Made by a program: the position numbers and the translations under genes. Under the pieces are notes generated by a model. That model did no database searches, had not been told where the DNA came from, and saw only the letters and a list, made by a program, of their open reading frames with translations. Positions 37,871 through 46,029 of a stretch of DNA of 64,000 bases are shown here, one piece after another; position 1 is the stretch's first letter; each line of letters begins with the position of its first letter. The stretch comes from Ensifer adhaerens (GTDB taxonomy: Bacteria > Pseudomonadota > Alphaproteobacteria > Rhizobiales > Rhizobiaceae), in contig NZ_JABEKT010000001.1 of the NCBI RefSeq assembly GCF_013283195.1, forward strand, positions 2,018,509 through 2,082,508, written 5' to 3'.

Positions 37871-38528
37871 GATAGTGTTCCATCCACTCAATGATATCGG
37901 CCGGCGTGCGGGCAATATAATCGGCGCCCGCTTCGACGAGGTCGGGCACGCCAGCGTAACCCCAGGCAACGCCGATGGCGGCGGCACCGGCAGCCTTTGC
38001 CATCTGCATATCATAAATCGCGTCGCCTATGACGACGGTATCGCGCGGATCGATCCCCGCTTCGGAGCAGCATTCCGTCACCATGGCAGGATGCGGTTTT
38101 GAAGGGCAGTCGTCAGCGGTACGCGACACGAAGAACATCCTGTTAAAGCCGTGGGTCTCGGCGATATGCGTCAGGCCGCGGCGCGATTTGCCAGTGACGG
38201 CTCCGATCAGCAGCTCGTCGCGACCGGAAAGCGTCTGCATCATCGCTGCGATGCCCGGAAACAGCAATTCCTGAAAGCCGGCTTCCGCACGAACGCCGGC
38301 AAAAATCGCCTTGTAGTGCGCTGTCATTGCCAACGCCTGGTCGTCGACATGATCGCGTCCGAGCAGGCGGGCAATGGCGATATCGAGCGTCAGGCCGATG
38401 ATGCCTTTGGTCGCCGACAATTCAGGGCGATCCAGCGCGAAGGCTTCGAAGGTTCGTGCCATCACTTCATGGATGAGACCGCCGCTGTCGACCAGCGTGC
38501 CGTCGCAATCGAAAAGCGCCAGTTTCAT
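37863..38528 (-). CDS. HAD-superfamily hydrolase, phosphoglycolate phosphatase-like
   Basis: The 221-residue protein has the HAD motif I LALFDCDGTLVDSG (nucleophile Asp7, acid-base Asp9), a cap domain near residues 15-85, motif II GAVTGKS near 109-115, and motifs III/IV with KPHPAM and VVIGDAIYDMQMAK near 143-175. This is the Gph-like branch, cytosolic phosphatases of small phosphoesters; the substrate is not readable. It shares one base with the upstream rlu gene stop and overlaps the downstream ATP12 gene by eight bases, forming a tightly coupled three-gene unit. Confidence 0.88.
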   Translation of the reverse strand: MKLALFDCDGTLVDSGGLIHEVMARTFEAFALDRPELSATKGIIGLTLDIAIARLLGRDHVDDQALAMTAHYKAIFAGVRAEAGFQELLFPGIAAMMQTLSGRDELLIGAVTGKSRRGLTHIAETHGFNRMFFVSRTADDCPSKPHPAMVTECCSEAGIDPRDTVVIGDAIYDMQMAKAAGAAAIGVAWGYAGVPDLVEAGADYIARTPADIIEWMEHYHA

Positions 38529-39520
38529 CAGTCGTCCTCGCCAGGCTCGTTCTCTTCGAAGCCCAGCAGGTTCCAGCTTTGGACCATGTGCGGCGGCAGC
38601 GGCGCGGTCACACGCAGGCGACCACCGTCCGGATGCGGGATATCGATATGGCGCGCGTGCAGATGCAGACGGTTCTGCATGCCGCCGGGCAGGCTCCAGT
38701 TGATATCGGCGTCGAAATACTTGGGATCGCCAAGGATCGGATGACCGATGTGCAAGGCGTGCACGCGAAGCTGATGGGTGCGGCCGGTATAGGGCTCCAT
38801 CTCCAGCCAGGCGAGGTTCTGCGCGGCCTGCTCACGAATGCGGTAGTAGGAAATGGCGTGGTCGGCGCCGTCCTCGCCATGTTTGGCGATGCGCATGCGG
38901 TCGCCGTCCGGCGTCTGCTCCTTGACCAGCCAGGTGGAGATGCGGTCTTCGCGCTTGCGCGGAACGCCCTTGACCAGCGCCCAGTAGGTCTTCTTGGTGT
39001 CGCGCTCTCGGAAGGCAGCCGTCAGTTTCTGCGCCGCGCCACGGGTGCGCGCGATGACAAGCACACCTGAAGTGTCGCGGTCGAGGCGGTGAACCAGACG
39101 GGGCTTTTCGCCGCGCTGGTTGGTCCAGGCCTCCAGCATCTTGTCGATATGCCGGTTGACGCCCGAGCCGCCCTGCACCGCAAGCCCTGCCGGCTTGTTG
39201 AGCACGATAACCTTCGCGTCCTCATGCAGCACCATGCGCGACAACAGCTCACCGTCTGGCGAGTGGCGAAGATCACGCCCGGCAATCGGGCCTGTCTTCA
39301 CTTCCTTCGCGTCGACGTTAAGCGGAGGGATGCGGACCGTCTGGCCCGGCTGCAGCCGCGTATCGGATTTGACGCGGCCACCATCGACACGGATCTGGCC
39401 CGAGCGCAGCAGCTTCTGCAGCGGACCGAAACCCAGCCCGGGAAAATGTACCTTGAACCAGCGATCGAGGCGCATACCCGCCTCGTCACCGTCCACCTGC
39501 TTGTGTTCTATGCCTGCCAT
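38528..39520 (-). CDS. RluA-family 23S rRNA pseudouridine synthase (RluC-like)
   Basis: The 330-residue protein isomerises uridines in RNA, most likely 23S rRNA positions served by RluC. An S4-like RNA-binding domain covers about residues 15-70 (GMRLDRWFKVHFPGLGFGPL). The catalytic block RLVHRLDRDTSGVLVIAR has the essential Asp147. Later blocks with GRTHQLRVHALHIGHPILGD are also typical. The target site cannot be assigned with certainty by eye, since RluA, RluC and RluD are alike. crcB lies 37 bases upstream on the same strand. Confidence 0.92.
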   Translation of the reverse strand: MAGIEHKQVDGDEAGMRLDRWFKVHFPGLGFGPLQKLLRSGQIRVDGGRVKSDTRLQPGQTVRIPPLNVDAKEVKTGPIAGRDLRHSPDGELLSRMVLHEDAKVIVLNKPAGLAVQGGSGVNRHIDKMLEAWTNQRGEKPRLVHRLDRDTSGVLVIARTRGAAQKLTAAFRERDTKKTYWALVKGVPRKREDRISTWLVKEQTPDGDRMRIAKHGEDGADHAISYYRIREQAAQNLAWLEMEPYTGRTHQLRVHALHIGHPILGDPKYFDADINWSLPGGMQNRLHLHARHIDIPHPDGGRLRVTAPLPPHMVQSWNLLGFEENEPGEDD

Positions 39521-39557
39521 CTCAGCGAACCTGCTTCCTGTTCTTTAGAGGCAGCCT

Positions 39558-39935
39558 TTAGACCATTGCGCGCATCAGGGCCAGCCCGGCAAAGACCGCC
39601 AGGATCGAAAGCACGACGCTTGCCGCGATATAGGTGACGGCAAGTGCGGCATCGCCACGTTCAAACAGCGTGATCGTGTCCAGCGAGAAGGCGGAAAAGG
39701 TCGTGTAGCCGCCGAGCACGCCGGTGATCAGAAACAGCCGCATCTCCGCCGAAGCACCGAACTTGCGCATGATCAACTCGGCCAAGAGGCCGATGAGGAA
39801 GGAGCCTGTGATGTTGACGCCGAGCGTTCCCCAGGGAAAGCCCGGCCCCCAACGGTGAAGCGTCCAGAGGCCAACGAGATAGCGGACCATCGATCCGATG
39901 GCGCCGCCGGCACCGACAAGCAGAAGGTTGGACAT
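39558..39935 (-). CDS. crcB: Fluoride channel CrcB/Fluc
   Basis: The 125-residue protein has four membrane segments and forms a dual-topology dimer that lets fluoride leave the cell. GTLGVNITGSFLIGLLAE near 37-54 contains the conserved Asn, and GVLGGYTTFSAFSLDT near 72-87 contains the TTFS phenylalanine box. AGTATCC-type sequence precedes the ATG. Only 26 bases separate it from the upstream fghA stop, so there is no room for a fluoride riboswitch and expression must depend on the upstream genes. Confidence 0.95.
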   Translation of the reverse strand: MSNLLLVGAGGAIGSMVRYLVGLWTLHRWGPGFPWGTLGVNITGSFLIGLLAELIMRKFGASAEMRLFLITGVLGGYTTFSAFSLDTITLFERGDAALAVTYIAASVVLSILAVFAGLALMRAMV

Positions 39936-39961
39936 TGGATACTCCCGCTATTCCCTCTGTC

Positions 39962-40795
39962 TTAGGCCAGCCGCTCGGCGTGCCATTTCAGGTGGTCGTC
40001 CATGAAGGTCGAGATGAAGTAATAGGAGTGGTCGTAGCGCTCGTGCATGCGCAGTGTGAGGCCTATACCGGTTCCCTTGATGGCCTCTTCGAAGAGCCAC
40101 GGCCGCAGGCCGTTGTCGAGAAAGCTGTCGGCTTTGCCCTGGTCAATGAGGAACTCAGGGAAACGGGCACCGTCCTTGACCAGCGCGCAGGCATCATATT
40201 GCCGCCAGGCGGCCTTGTCCTCGCCAAGATATTTCTCGAAGGCGCCGATCGACCAGTCGGCCGTCGATGGTTCGACGATCGGTGCAAAGGCCGAGCAGCT
40301 GCGGAAACGGTCGGGGTTCTTGAGCGCGATGGTCATTGCGCCATGGCCGCCCATCGAATGGCCGAAAATGCCCTGCCGGCTCATGTCGACGCGGAAATGC
40401 TGGCTGACGAAAGCCGGCAGCTCCTCGGTGATGTAGCTGTACATCTGATAGTGCTCGGCCCACGGCGTCTGCGTGGCATCGAGGTAGAAGCCGGCACCCT
40501 TGCCCATCTGCCAGTTGGTGAGTTCGTCCGGTACCTCCGTCCCGCGCGGGCTGGTGTCGGGGCAGACGATAATCAGCCCCAGCTCGGCGGCCATGCGGCG
40601 GTATTCGCCCTTTTCCATGACGTTGGCATGGGTGCAGGTGAGGCCCGAAAGATACCAGAGCACCGGCCGCGGCTCCTTGATCGCCTGCGGGGGCACGAAG
40701 ACGGCGAACGTCATCTCGCCCTTGCAGGCCTCTGACTCGTGCGAGAAGACGCCCTGCATGCCGCCGAACGCGGTGTTCTGAGAAAGGACTTTCAT
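39962..40795 (-). CDS. fghA: S-formylglutathione hydrolase
   Basis: The enzyme (277 residues) splits S-formylglutathione to formate and glutathione, the second step of glutathione-dependent formaldehyde removal. The start at 40795 (MKVLSQNTAFGGM) has AGGAG 7 bases upstream. The alpha/beta hydrolase nucleophile is the serine in GIFGHSMGGHGAM near residue 148; the aspartate and histidine follow near 225 (IDQGKADSFL) and 258 (RYDHSYYFI). The N-terminal HDS-like oxyanion region LSGLTCTHANVMEKG has the regulatory cysteine. The partner dehydrogenase is at 42083-43210 on the same strand, with two other genes between. Confidence 0.95.
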   Translation of the reverse strand: MKVLSQNTAFGGMQGVFSHESEACKGEMTFAVFVPPQAIKEPRPVLWYLSGLTCTHANVMEKGEYRRMAAELGLIIVCPDTSPRGTEVPDELTNWQMGKGAGFYLDATQTPWAEHYQMYSYITEELPAFVSQHFRVDMSRQGIFGHSMGGHGAMTIALKNPDRFRSCSAFAPIVEPSTADWSIGAFEKYLGEDKAAWRQYDACALVKDGARFPEFLIDQGKADSFLDNGLRPWLFEEAIKGTGIGLTLRMHERYDHSYYFISTFMDDHLKWHAERLA

Positions 40796-40820
40796 CAAAT
40801 GCTCCTGGGATATCGTGGGT

Positions 40821-41468
40821 TCAACCGGCGAGTTGCACGGCCGCGTTGACCGCGGCGGCAACAAGCACGGTGTTGAAGAAGAAGGAAACGATGGCGTGCA
40901 TCAGATTGATGCGCCGCATCGCCGTGGTGGTGATGGCGACATCAGACGTCTGGGCGGTCATGCCGATCACGAAGGAAAAATAGAGAAAATCGTAGCCGCC
41001 CGGTTCCGGCGTCTCGGGGAAATCGAGGCCACGCTGCGGGGTGGGGGGCTGCCCGCTGTCGTCAGGCACCCAGTAAACGTGGGCATAGTGCATCGCTGCC
41101 ATCACGTGAATGGTTGCCCAGCCCAAGACGACGGAGGCAAAGGCCAGCGCCAGCTCGAGCGTCGGCCCCTTGCTTTCGCCGTTGAGCGCGAAGAACAGCG
41201 AGATCAGCGCCGTGGCGGCCGCTCCGAAGGTGACGAGAAAGATGACGGATTCCGGTTCGTCGGTGTTTCGCGCGTGCGTCTTGAGGTGTTTGCCGGTCAT
41301 CATTCGCAGCCTTCGGCCGCTCAGGACGAGATAGACACAGAAGAAGGCAATCGCCGCGACCTCGAGCATATAGCTTGGCGCGAAGAACCATGTAACCGGC
41401 AGGCTGACGAAGGCGCATAGCGATGCGGTGTAGAACGGCCAATGCCTGAGCTTTGTCGTCGCTGTCAT
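40821..41468 (-). CDS. DUF1345 family membrane protein
   Basis: The protein (215 residues) has five to six hydrophobic segments and should be in the inner membrane. The start at 41468 (MTATTKLRHWPFY) follows an AAGGG. The DUF1345 signature is the block AMHYAHVYWVPDDSGQ followed by GLDFPETPEPGGYDFLYFSF and GMTAQTSDVAITTTAMRRI in the C-terminal half. The function is unknown. It lies between yaiI-like and fghA genes with short spacings (40 and 25 bases), so these are probably one transcript. Confidence 0.85.
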   Translation of the reverse strand: MTATTKLRHWPFYTASLCAFVSLPVTWFFAPSYMLEVAAIAFFCVYLVLSGRRLRMMTGKHLKTHARNTDEPESVIFLVTFGAAATALISLFFALNGESKGPTLELALAFASVVLGWATIHVMAAMHYAHVYWVPDDSGQPPTPQRGLDFPETPEPGGYDFLYFSFVIGMTAQTSDVAITTTAMRRINLMHAIVSFFFNTVLVAAAVNAAVQLAG

Positions 41469-41508
41469 CGAAAATGCCCTTGCGATCCATCGCGGGGTGA
41501 CGCCCGCC

Positions 41509-41949
41509 TCACTTTTTCGTCTGGCGTGCGAGTCGGTCAAGTGTCTCAAGGAAGGTCGAACGGTCGCGTTGCGTGAATGCGGCATTGTAGCCCTTGCTTT
41601 CGCCGGTCTCGCGCAGGTGCTGGCCAAGGTCGCGCATGGCGGATGCCATGCCGATATTGCTCTTGTCGAAGACGCGGCCGGAAGGGCCGGTGACGAAAGC
41701 GCCGGCAGCCACGCAGCGGACCGCAAGCGGTACGTCGGCGGTCACGACGATATCGCCTTCATGAGCGCGTTCGGCGATCCAGTCGTCGGCAGCGTCGAAA
41801 CTCGCCGAGACGATGACGTTGTGGACCATCGGGTCGCGCGACGGACGCAGCCCCGAATTGGCGACGAAGGTCACTTCGAAGCCGTGGCGCTCGGCCACCT
41901 TCAGCACTTCCGCCTTCACCGGGCAGGCATCGGCATCGACATAGATCAT
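41509..41949 (-). CDS. YaiI/YqxD family protein (DUF188)
   Basis: The 146-residue protein has a PIN-like fold. MIYVDADACPVKAEVLKVAE at the start with the paired aspartates (Asp5, Asp7) and the central DIVVTADVPLAVRC near 66-79 with further acidic residues are the family signature, which suggests a metal site and possible nuclease activity; no activity is established. It follows the adhC terminator and may start the yaiI-DUF1345-fghA-crcB transcript. Confidence 0.88.
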   Translation of the reverse strand: MIYVDADACPVKAEVLKVAERHGFEVTFVANSGLRPSRDPMVHNVIVSASFDAADDWIAERAHEGDIVVTADVPLAVRCVAAGAFVTGPSGRVFDKSNIGMASAMRDLGQHLRETGESKGYNAAFTQRDRSTFLETLDRLARQTKK

Positions 41950-41975
41950 CTTGAATCAACTTCTCAACGGGACTG

Positions 41976-42007
41976 AAAAAGCGCCGGAATACAATTGATT
42001 CCGGCGC
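41976..42007 (-). terminator. Terminator of the class III alcohol dehydrogenase gene
   Basis: GCGCCGGAAT (41981-41990) pairs perfectly with ATTCCGGCGC (41998-42007) around a 7-base loop. Five A bases at 41976-41980 become a T-run on the minus strand, directly after the stem, which fits a terminator for the gene ending at 42083. Confidence 0.75.
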
Positions 42008-42022
42008 CTTCCTGAATCGGAT

Positions 42023-42088
42023 TACTAAGCAATTCCCGGAAAAGTGCGAAACGGTTTCCGTCTGGAATTGCTCAGTTGGCGCTTAGTA
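42023..42088. repeat. Palindromic intergenic element at the adhC 3' end
   Basis: AGCAATTCC (42028-42036) is the inverse of GGAATTGCT (42064-42072), with an outer TACTAAG (42023-42029) against CTTAGTA (42082-42088). The inner part reads GGAAAAGTGCGAAACGG and then TTTCCGTCTGGAATTG. From memory this core (GGAATTGC, AAAAGTG, CGGTTTCCG) resembles a short palindromic repeat dispersed between genes in Rhizobiaceae genomes. Only one copy is in this window. Confidence 0.5.
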
Positions 42089-43210
42089 GAGAACCACGCT
42101 GCGGATGCTTTCGCCGGAATGCATCAGCTCGAAACCCTTGTTGATGTCTTCTAGCGGCATGGTGTGGGTGATCATCGGATCGATCTCGATCTTGCCTTCC
42201 ATGTACCAGTCGACGATCTTCGGCACGTCGGTGCGGCCGCGTGCGCCGCCAAAGGCAGTGCCCATCCAGCTGCGACCGGTGACGAGTTGGAACGGACGGG
42301 TGGAGATCTCCTGGCCGGCGCCGGCAACGCCGATGACAACAGACTTGCCCCAGCCGCGATGCGAGGCTTCGAGCGCCTGGCGCATGACCTTGGTGTTGCC
42401 CGTGCAGTCGAAGGTGTAGTCGGCGCCGCCGATCTGGTCGGCACCGCGCTTCGTCATGTTGACGAGGTAGGGCACGATGTCGTCGCCGACTTCCTTCGGG
42501 TTGACGAAATGGGTCATGCCGAAGCGCTCGCCCCAGGCCTTCTTGTCGTTGTTGAGATCGACACCGATGATCATGTCGGCACCGGCGAGACGCAGGCCCT
42601 GGATGACATTGAGGCCGATACCGCCGAGACCGAAGACGATCGCGGTCGCGCCCATCTCGACCTTTGCGGTGTTGATCACGGCACCGATACCGGTGGTGAC
42701 ACCACAACCGATGTAGCAGATCTTGTCGAACGGCGCGTCGGGGTTGACCTTGGCGACGGCGATTTCCGGCAGCACGGTGTAATTGGCGAAGGTGGAGCAG
42801 CCCATGTAGTGATGGATCTTGTCCTTGCCGATCGAGAAGCGCGAGGTGCCGTCCGGCATCAGGCCCTGGCCCTGGGTCGAACGGATCGCGGTGCACAGGT
42901 TGGTCTTGCGCGACAGACACGACGGGCAGGAGCGGCATTCCGGTGTATAGAGCGGGATGACATGATCGCCCTTCTTCACCGAGGTAACACCAGGACCGAC
43001 GTCGACAACGATGCCGGCACCCTCGTGGCCGAGGATCGCCGGGAACAGACCTTCGGGATCGGCACCCGACAGCGTGAAATCGTCGGTGTGGCAGATCCCG
43101 GTGGCCTTGACTTCGATCAGCACTTCTCCGGCTCGCGGGCCCTCGAGCTGAACGGTCATCACTTCCAGCGGCTTGCCTGCCTGAACGGCGACGGCGGCGC
43201 GTACATCCAT
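42083..43210 (-). CDS. adhC: Class III alcohol dehydrogenase / S-(hydroxymethyl)glutathione dehydrogenase
   Basis: This 375-residue zinc enzyme oxidises S-(hydroxymethyl)glutathione to S-formylglutathione with NAD and can also reduce S-nitrosoglutathione. The catalytic zinc ligands are Cys40 (ATGICHTDD) and His62 (LGHEGAGIV); the structural zinc is held by Cys92, Cys95, Cys98 and Cys106 (ECRSCPSCLSRKTNLC). The Rossmann motif VFGLGGIGLNVIQG is near residues 192-205. The C-terminus ends in SGESIRSVVLY, typical of class III. AAGGAG lies ahead of the ATG. With fghA downstream it forms the glutathione-dependent formaldehyde pathway. Confidence 0.96.
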   Translation of the reverse strand: MDVRAAVAVQAGKPLEVMTVQLEGPRAGEVLIEVKATGICHTDDFTLSGADPEGLFPAILGHEGAGIVVDVGPGVTSVKKGDHVIPLYTPECRSCPSCLSRKTNLCTAIRSTQGQGLMPDGTSRFSIGKDKIHHYMGCSTFANYTVLPEIAVAKVNPDAPFDKICYIGCGVTTGIGAVINTAKVEMGATAIVFGLGGIGLNVIQGLRLAGADMIIGVDLNNDKKAWGERFGMTHFVNPKEVGDDIVPYLVNMTKRGADQIGGADYTFDCTGNTKVMRQALEASHRGWGKSVVIGVAGAGQEISTRPFQLVTGRSWMGTAFGGARGRTDVPKIVDWYMEGKIEIDPMITHTMPLEDINKGFELMHSGESIRSVVLY

Positions 43211-43290
43211 CTATTTTCTCCTTGGATTAACAATGACTTCGGGCGGCATCGGCGCAGTGACCAATGTCGCCCGTTGGAATCGGCAATGAA

Positions 43291-43689
43291 CTAACGAATA
43301 GTCTGTTGGACGCGATTGAGTTCCATCTCAAGAGCGGCAATGGCCTTGCCGGTCTGTTCGTGCAATTTCTTGACGAGCGCAAGCTGCTCGCGAAGGCTTT
43401 CGCCAGAAGCGGTCTTCGTCTCGTCATCAGGCGCGCGGCCCATGCCGGCGATCAGCCAGGCGGGCGTGACGCCCAATACGCCGGCGAGCATGAACAGGCG
43501 GTTGGTGCGTGGCTCCGCCCGGTCGCGCTCCCAGGCGGCGACTGTTTCCACCCGGACGCCGAGCTGATCGGCGAGATCCTTGGTCGAAAGATTGGCCGCG
43601 TCACGTGCGCGCCAGATGCGTCCGCCCAGCGTATCTCCGTCGCCGGGTTCGCGCAGGCGGGCAATCATCGTTTCGGTGGACAAGCGCAT
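43291..43689 (-). CDS. XRE-family transcriptional regulator
   Basis: The protein has 132 residues; the start at 43689 (MRLSTETMIARLREP) is set by AAAGGAGAT upstream. A Cro/C1-type helix-turn-helix lies at about residues 20-80: GGRIWRARDAANLSTKDLAD, then QLGVRVETVAAWERDRAEPR and a third helix with LFMLAGVLGVTPAWLI. The C-terminal part EQLALVKKLHEQTGKAIAAL is a predicted coiled coil for dimerisation. Its target is unknown; it sits 80 bases upstream of adhC on the same strand and could control that gene or itself. Confidence 0.88.
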   Translation of the reverse strand: MRLSTETMIARLREPGDGDTLGGRIWRARDAANLSTKDLADQLGVRVETVAAWERDRAEPRTNRLFMLAGVLGVTPAWLIAGMGRAPDDETKTASGESLREQLALVKKLHEQTGKAIAALEMELNRVQQTIR

Positions 43690-43939
43690 GGATATCTCCT
43701 TTGCCACGGTCACGTTCAAAGGTCCCGGTTTCTGATCGGAGAAGTGGGAGAACTTCTCCTCCGGGGCGGAAGATGACGTGAGCTTATAGGCATTCGGGCC
43801 GTTGCGGACCACCCCGGAGCGGCAAAAACACGGTCAAAAGCGGCCCGGGCCATGAAATCCGCTCTTTCGTGTCGCGCCCGCATGCGTTGAAAAGCGCCGC
43901 TAACGTTCTAAGGTGGCGCAACCAAATCGGAAAAAGCCC

Positions 43940-44884
43940 ATGACCGCGCCGGTATCGACAGCAGCCACTCCCCAGAACACCGTGATGCAGGGCGTCGCCA
44001 TCATGCTTTTTGCCATGGTCATCCTGCCGGGCATGGATGTGATTGCCAAATACATGGCGGTGGTCGAGGGCATGGCGCCGGCACAGGTGACCTTCTATCG
44101 GTTCTTTTTCCAGCTTGTCGCGACGCTGCCCTTGCTCCTGACGATTGGTGGCGTGAGGGCGCTGCGACCGAAACGGCTCTGGCTCAACCTGCTGCGCGGG
44201 ATTCTCTTGGCGGCAGCAGCCCTGTTCTTCTTCATTTCGGTGAAGTACATGCCGCTCGCCGATGTGTTTGCGATCTATTTCGTCGAGCCGTTTATCCTGA
44301 CGTGCCTGTCGGCGTTGATCCTGCGCGAGAGGGTAGACTGGCGTCGGTGGTTGGCGATCGCCGTCGGTTTTGCCGGCGCGATGATCGTCATCCAGCCGAG
44401 CTTCGCAGCGTTCGGGGCAACATCGTTGCTACCGGTCGCCTGCGCCACAGTCTTTGCGTTTTATCTTCTCTTGAACCGTGCGGTCGGAACGGCCGACAGT
44501 CCTCTGACGATGCAGACGATTGCCGGTATCGGCGGAACGCTGTTCATGGTGGGCGTGATTGCGATAGGCGACGGCTTGGGCGTCGCCGACTTCGAGCCGT
44601 CCCTGCCGAAGACGTCGCTCGGCTGGGTGCTCGTCATCATCCTCGGCTCGCTTTCGGGCTATGGCCACCTTCTGGTGGTCAAGGCCTTCCAGGCCGCACC
44701 CGTTTCCCTGCTGGCGCCGTTTGCCTATTTCGAGATCGTCACAGCGACCGCACTTGGCTATCTCATCTTCGGCGACTTCCCGTCGCTCTCGAAATGGCTC
44801 GGCATCGCGATCATCGTGGTGTCAGGGTTGTTCATGATCTGGCGCGAGCGCCAGGCCGGCGGCCGATCCATCGAAGCAACGTGA
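43940..44884 (+). CDS. EamA (DMT) family transporter
   Basis: The protein (314 residues from the ATG at 43940, with CGGAAAAA ahead) has ten predicted membrane segments arranged as two EamA repeats, about residues 20-140 and 155-300. The first repeat includes FYRFFFQLVATLPLLL and KYMPLADVFAIYFVEPFILT; the second includes SYGHLLVVKAF-like YGHLLVVKAFQAAPVSLLAP and FGDFPSLSKWLG. Members export metabolites such as amino acids or their analogues, but the substrate is not readable. A GTG at 43913 would add nine residues. The gene is divergent from the XRE regulator and convergent with lipB. Confidence 0.85.
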   Translation: MTAPVSTAATPQNTVMQGVAIMLFAMVILPGMDVIAKYMAVVEGMAPAQVTFYRFFFQLVATLPLLLTIGGVRALRPKRLWLNLLRGILLAAAALFFFISVKYMPLADVFAIYFVEPFILTCLSALILRERVDWRRWLAIAVGFAGAMIVIQPSFAAFGATSLLPVACATVFAFYLLLNRAVGTADSPLTMQTIAGIGGTLFMVGVIAIGDGLGVADFEPSLPKTSLGWVLVIILGSLSGYGHLLVVKAFQAAPVSLLAPFAYFEIVTATALGYLIFGDFPSLSKWLGIAIIVVSGLFMIWRERQAGGRSIEAT

Positions 44885-44914
44885 TACGGGGGCCGGCCTG
44901 CAGCAAGCCTAGTT

Positions 44915-45646
44915 TCAGGATTCGTCGTTGCGGGTCGGACCGAAGACCGTCTCGAACGCCTCGCGAACACGCATGTCCACATCCGGCATCATCACCGGCA
45001 GGCCGAGGTCGACCAGGCTGGTCACGCCATAGCTGCGGATGCCGCACGGCACGATGCCGCCGAAATGGTCGAGGTCCGGATCGACGTTGAGCGAAAAGCC
45101 GTGAAAACTCACCCAGCGGCGCAAGCGGATGCCGATCGCCGCGATCTTGTCTTCTGCCATCGACCCGTCGGGAAGCGATGGCTTCTCCGGCCGGCGCACC
45201 CAGACGCCGACGCGATCTTCGCGGCGTTCACCCCTCACGTTCATCGAATCGAGCGAGGAGATGATGACGCTCTCGAGCGCGGCGACGAAGGCGCGTACAT
45301 CCTGTCGACGGCGCTTGAGGTCGAGCATCACGTAAACCACCCGCTGGCCCGGCCCATGATAGGTGTATTCGCCGCCCCGTCCCGTCGCAAACACCGGGAA
45401 GCGGTCGGGCATGACGAGGTCGGCCGCATCGGCGCTGGTGCCTGCAGTATAAAGTGGCGGATGTTCCACCAGCCAGACGAGTTCGTCCGCGGTGCCGGCG
45501 GCTATGGCCGCCGCTTCGCGCTCCATTGTTTCGATTGCCTGTGGATAATCGACGAGGTGAGGGGCAATCCGCCAGCGAACCGGGGGTGATTCCGGGGGGG
45601 CGAACATGTCCTGGCTCAGATTTTCGCGCTGCATTTCCGTCTGCAT
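44915..45646 (-). CDS. lipB: Octanoyl-ACP:protein octanoyltransferase (lipoate synthesis)
   Basis: LipB (243 residues) moves octanoyl groups from acyl carrier protein to lipoyl domains of 2-oxo acid dehydrogenases; LipA then adds sulfur. The substrate-binding [20 protein letters not shown] near 88-107, the catalytic lysine block [20 protein letters not shown] near 164-183, and the acyl-enzyme cysteine in [16 protein letters not shown] near 199-214 are all present. The C-terminus is extended relative to E. coli. The exact start is not certain; ATG 45646 is followed by other in-frame ATGs at 45634 and 45607. Confidence 0.95.
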   Translation of the reverse strand: MQTEMQRENLSQDMFAPPESPPVRWRIAPHLVDYPQAIETMEREAAAIAAGTADELVWLVEHPPLYTAGTSADAADLVMPDRFPVFATGRGGEYTYHGPGQRVVYVMLDLKRRRQDVRAFVAALESVIISSLDSMNVRGERREDRVGVWVRRPEKPSLPDGSMAEDKIAAIGIRLRRWVSFHGFSLNVDPDLDHFGGIVPCGIRSYGVTSLVDLGLPVMMPDVDMRVREAFETVFGPTRNDES

Positions 45647-45763
45647 TCCTATTTTGATGCCCTGTACATGGGACGGCGCGCGACAAGAGTCCAGCGTTTG
45701 CGGGGTTTCGCGAGGAGGCTGTTGAAATAGTTTCTTTTCTCGTCAAATTTCTGTCGTCATGCC

Positions 45764-45792
45764 CTTGTGCACCCCAGGGGCTTTTGCTACAT
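45764..45792 (+). promoter_or_regulatory. Promoter of tRNA-Leu
   Basis: CTTGTG (45764-45769) and CTACAT (45787-45792) are 17 bases apart, close to the rhizobial sigma-70 pattern CTTGAC-N17-CTATAT. Transcription would begin near 45799, about 30 bases before the mature tRNA. Confidence 0.55.
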
Positions 45793-45828
45793 GCAGCCCC
45801 GCCGGAGCAATTCGGCGCCTACCACGAT

Positions 45829-45913
45829 GCGGTCGTGGCGGAATTGGTAGACGCGCAGCGTTGAGGTCGCTGTGGGGCAACCCGTGGAAGTTCGAGTCTT
45901 CTCGACCGCACCA
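45829..45913 (+). tRNA. tRNA-Leu (anticodon GAG)
   Basis: An 85-base class II tRNA with encoded CCA. The acceptor GCGGTCG (45829-45835) pairs with CGACCGC (45903-45909), followed by discriminator A and CCA (45911-45913). The D arm contains AATTGGTAGAC; the anticodon stem CAGCG/CGCTG encloses TTGAGGT, so the anticodon is GAG (45863-45865), reading CUC and CUU. The long variable arm GTGGGGCAACCCG and the T loop GTTCGAGTC are in place. It is a single gene flanked by its own promoter and terminator. Confidence 0.95.
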
Positions 45914-45916
45914 AAG

Positions 45917-45941
45917 AAAACCTGCTTCGGCAGGTTTTTTT
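45917..45941 (+). terminator. Terminator of tRNA-Leu
   Basis: CCTGC (45921-45925) pairs with GCAGG (45930-45934) around TTCG, extended by A-T pairs, followed by seven T bases (45935-45941). Confidence 0.85.
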
Positions 45942-46029
45942 GTTTTTATCCCTATGCTTAGCTTTGTCGGTGTGGCGCATCAGGACCCGGTGTGGGATCG
46001 GATTTATCTGCTCCCGTGTGCCTCCAGCG

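Noticed and set aside
39936-39961. Fluoride riboswitch for crcB
   Set aside because: Only 26 bases separate crcB from the upstream gene, too short for the crcB motif.
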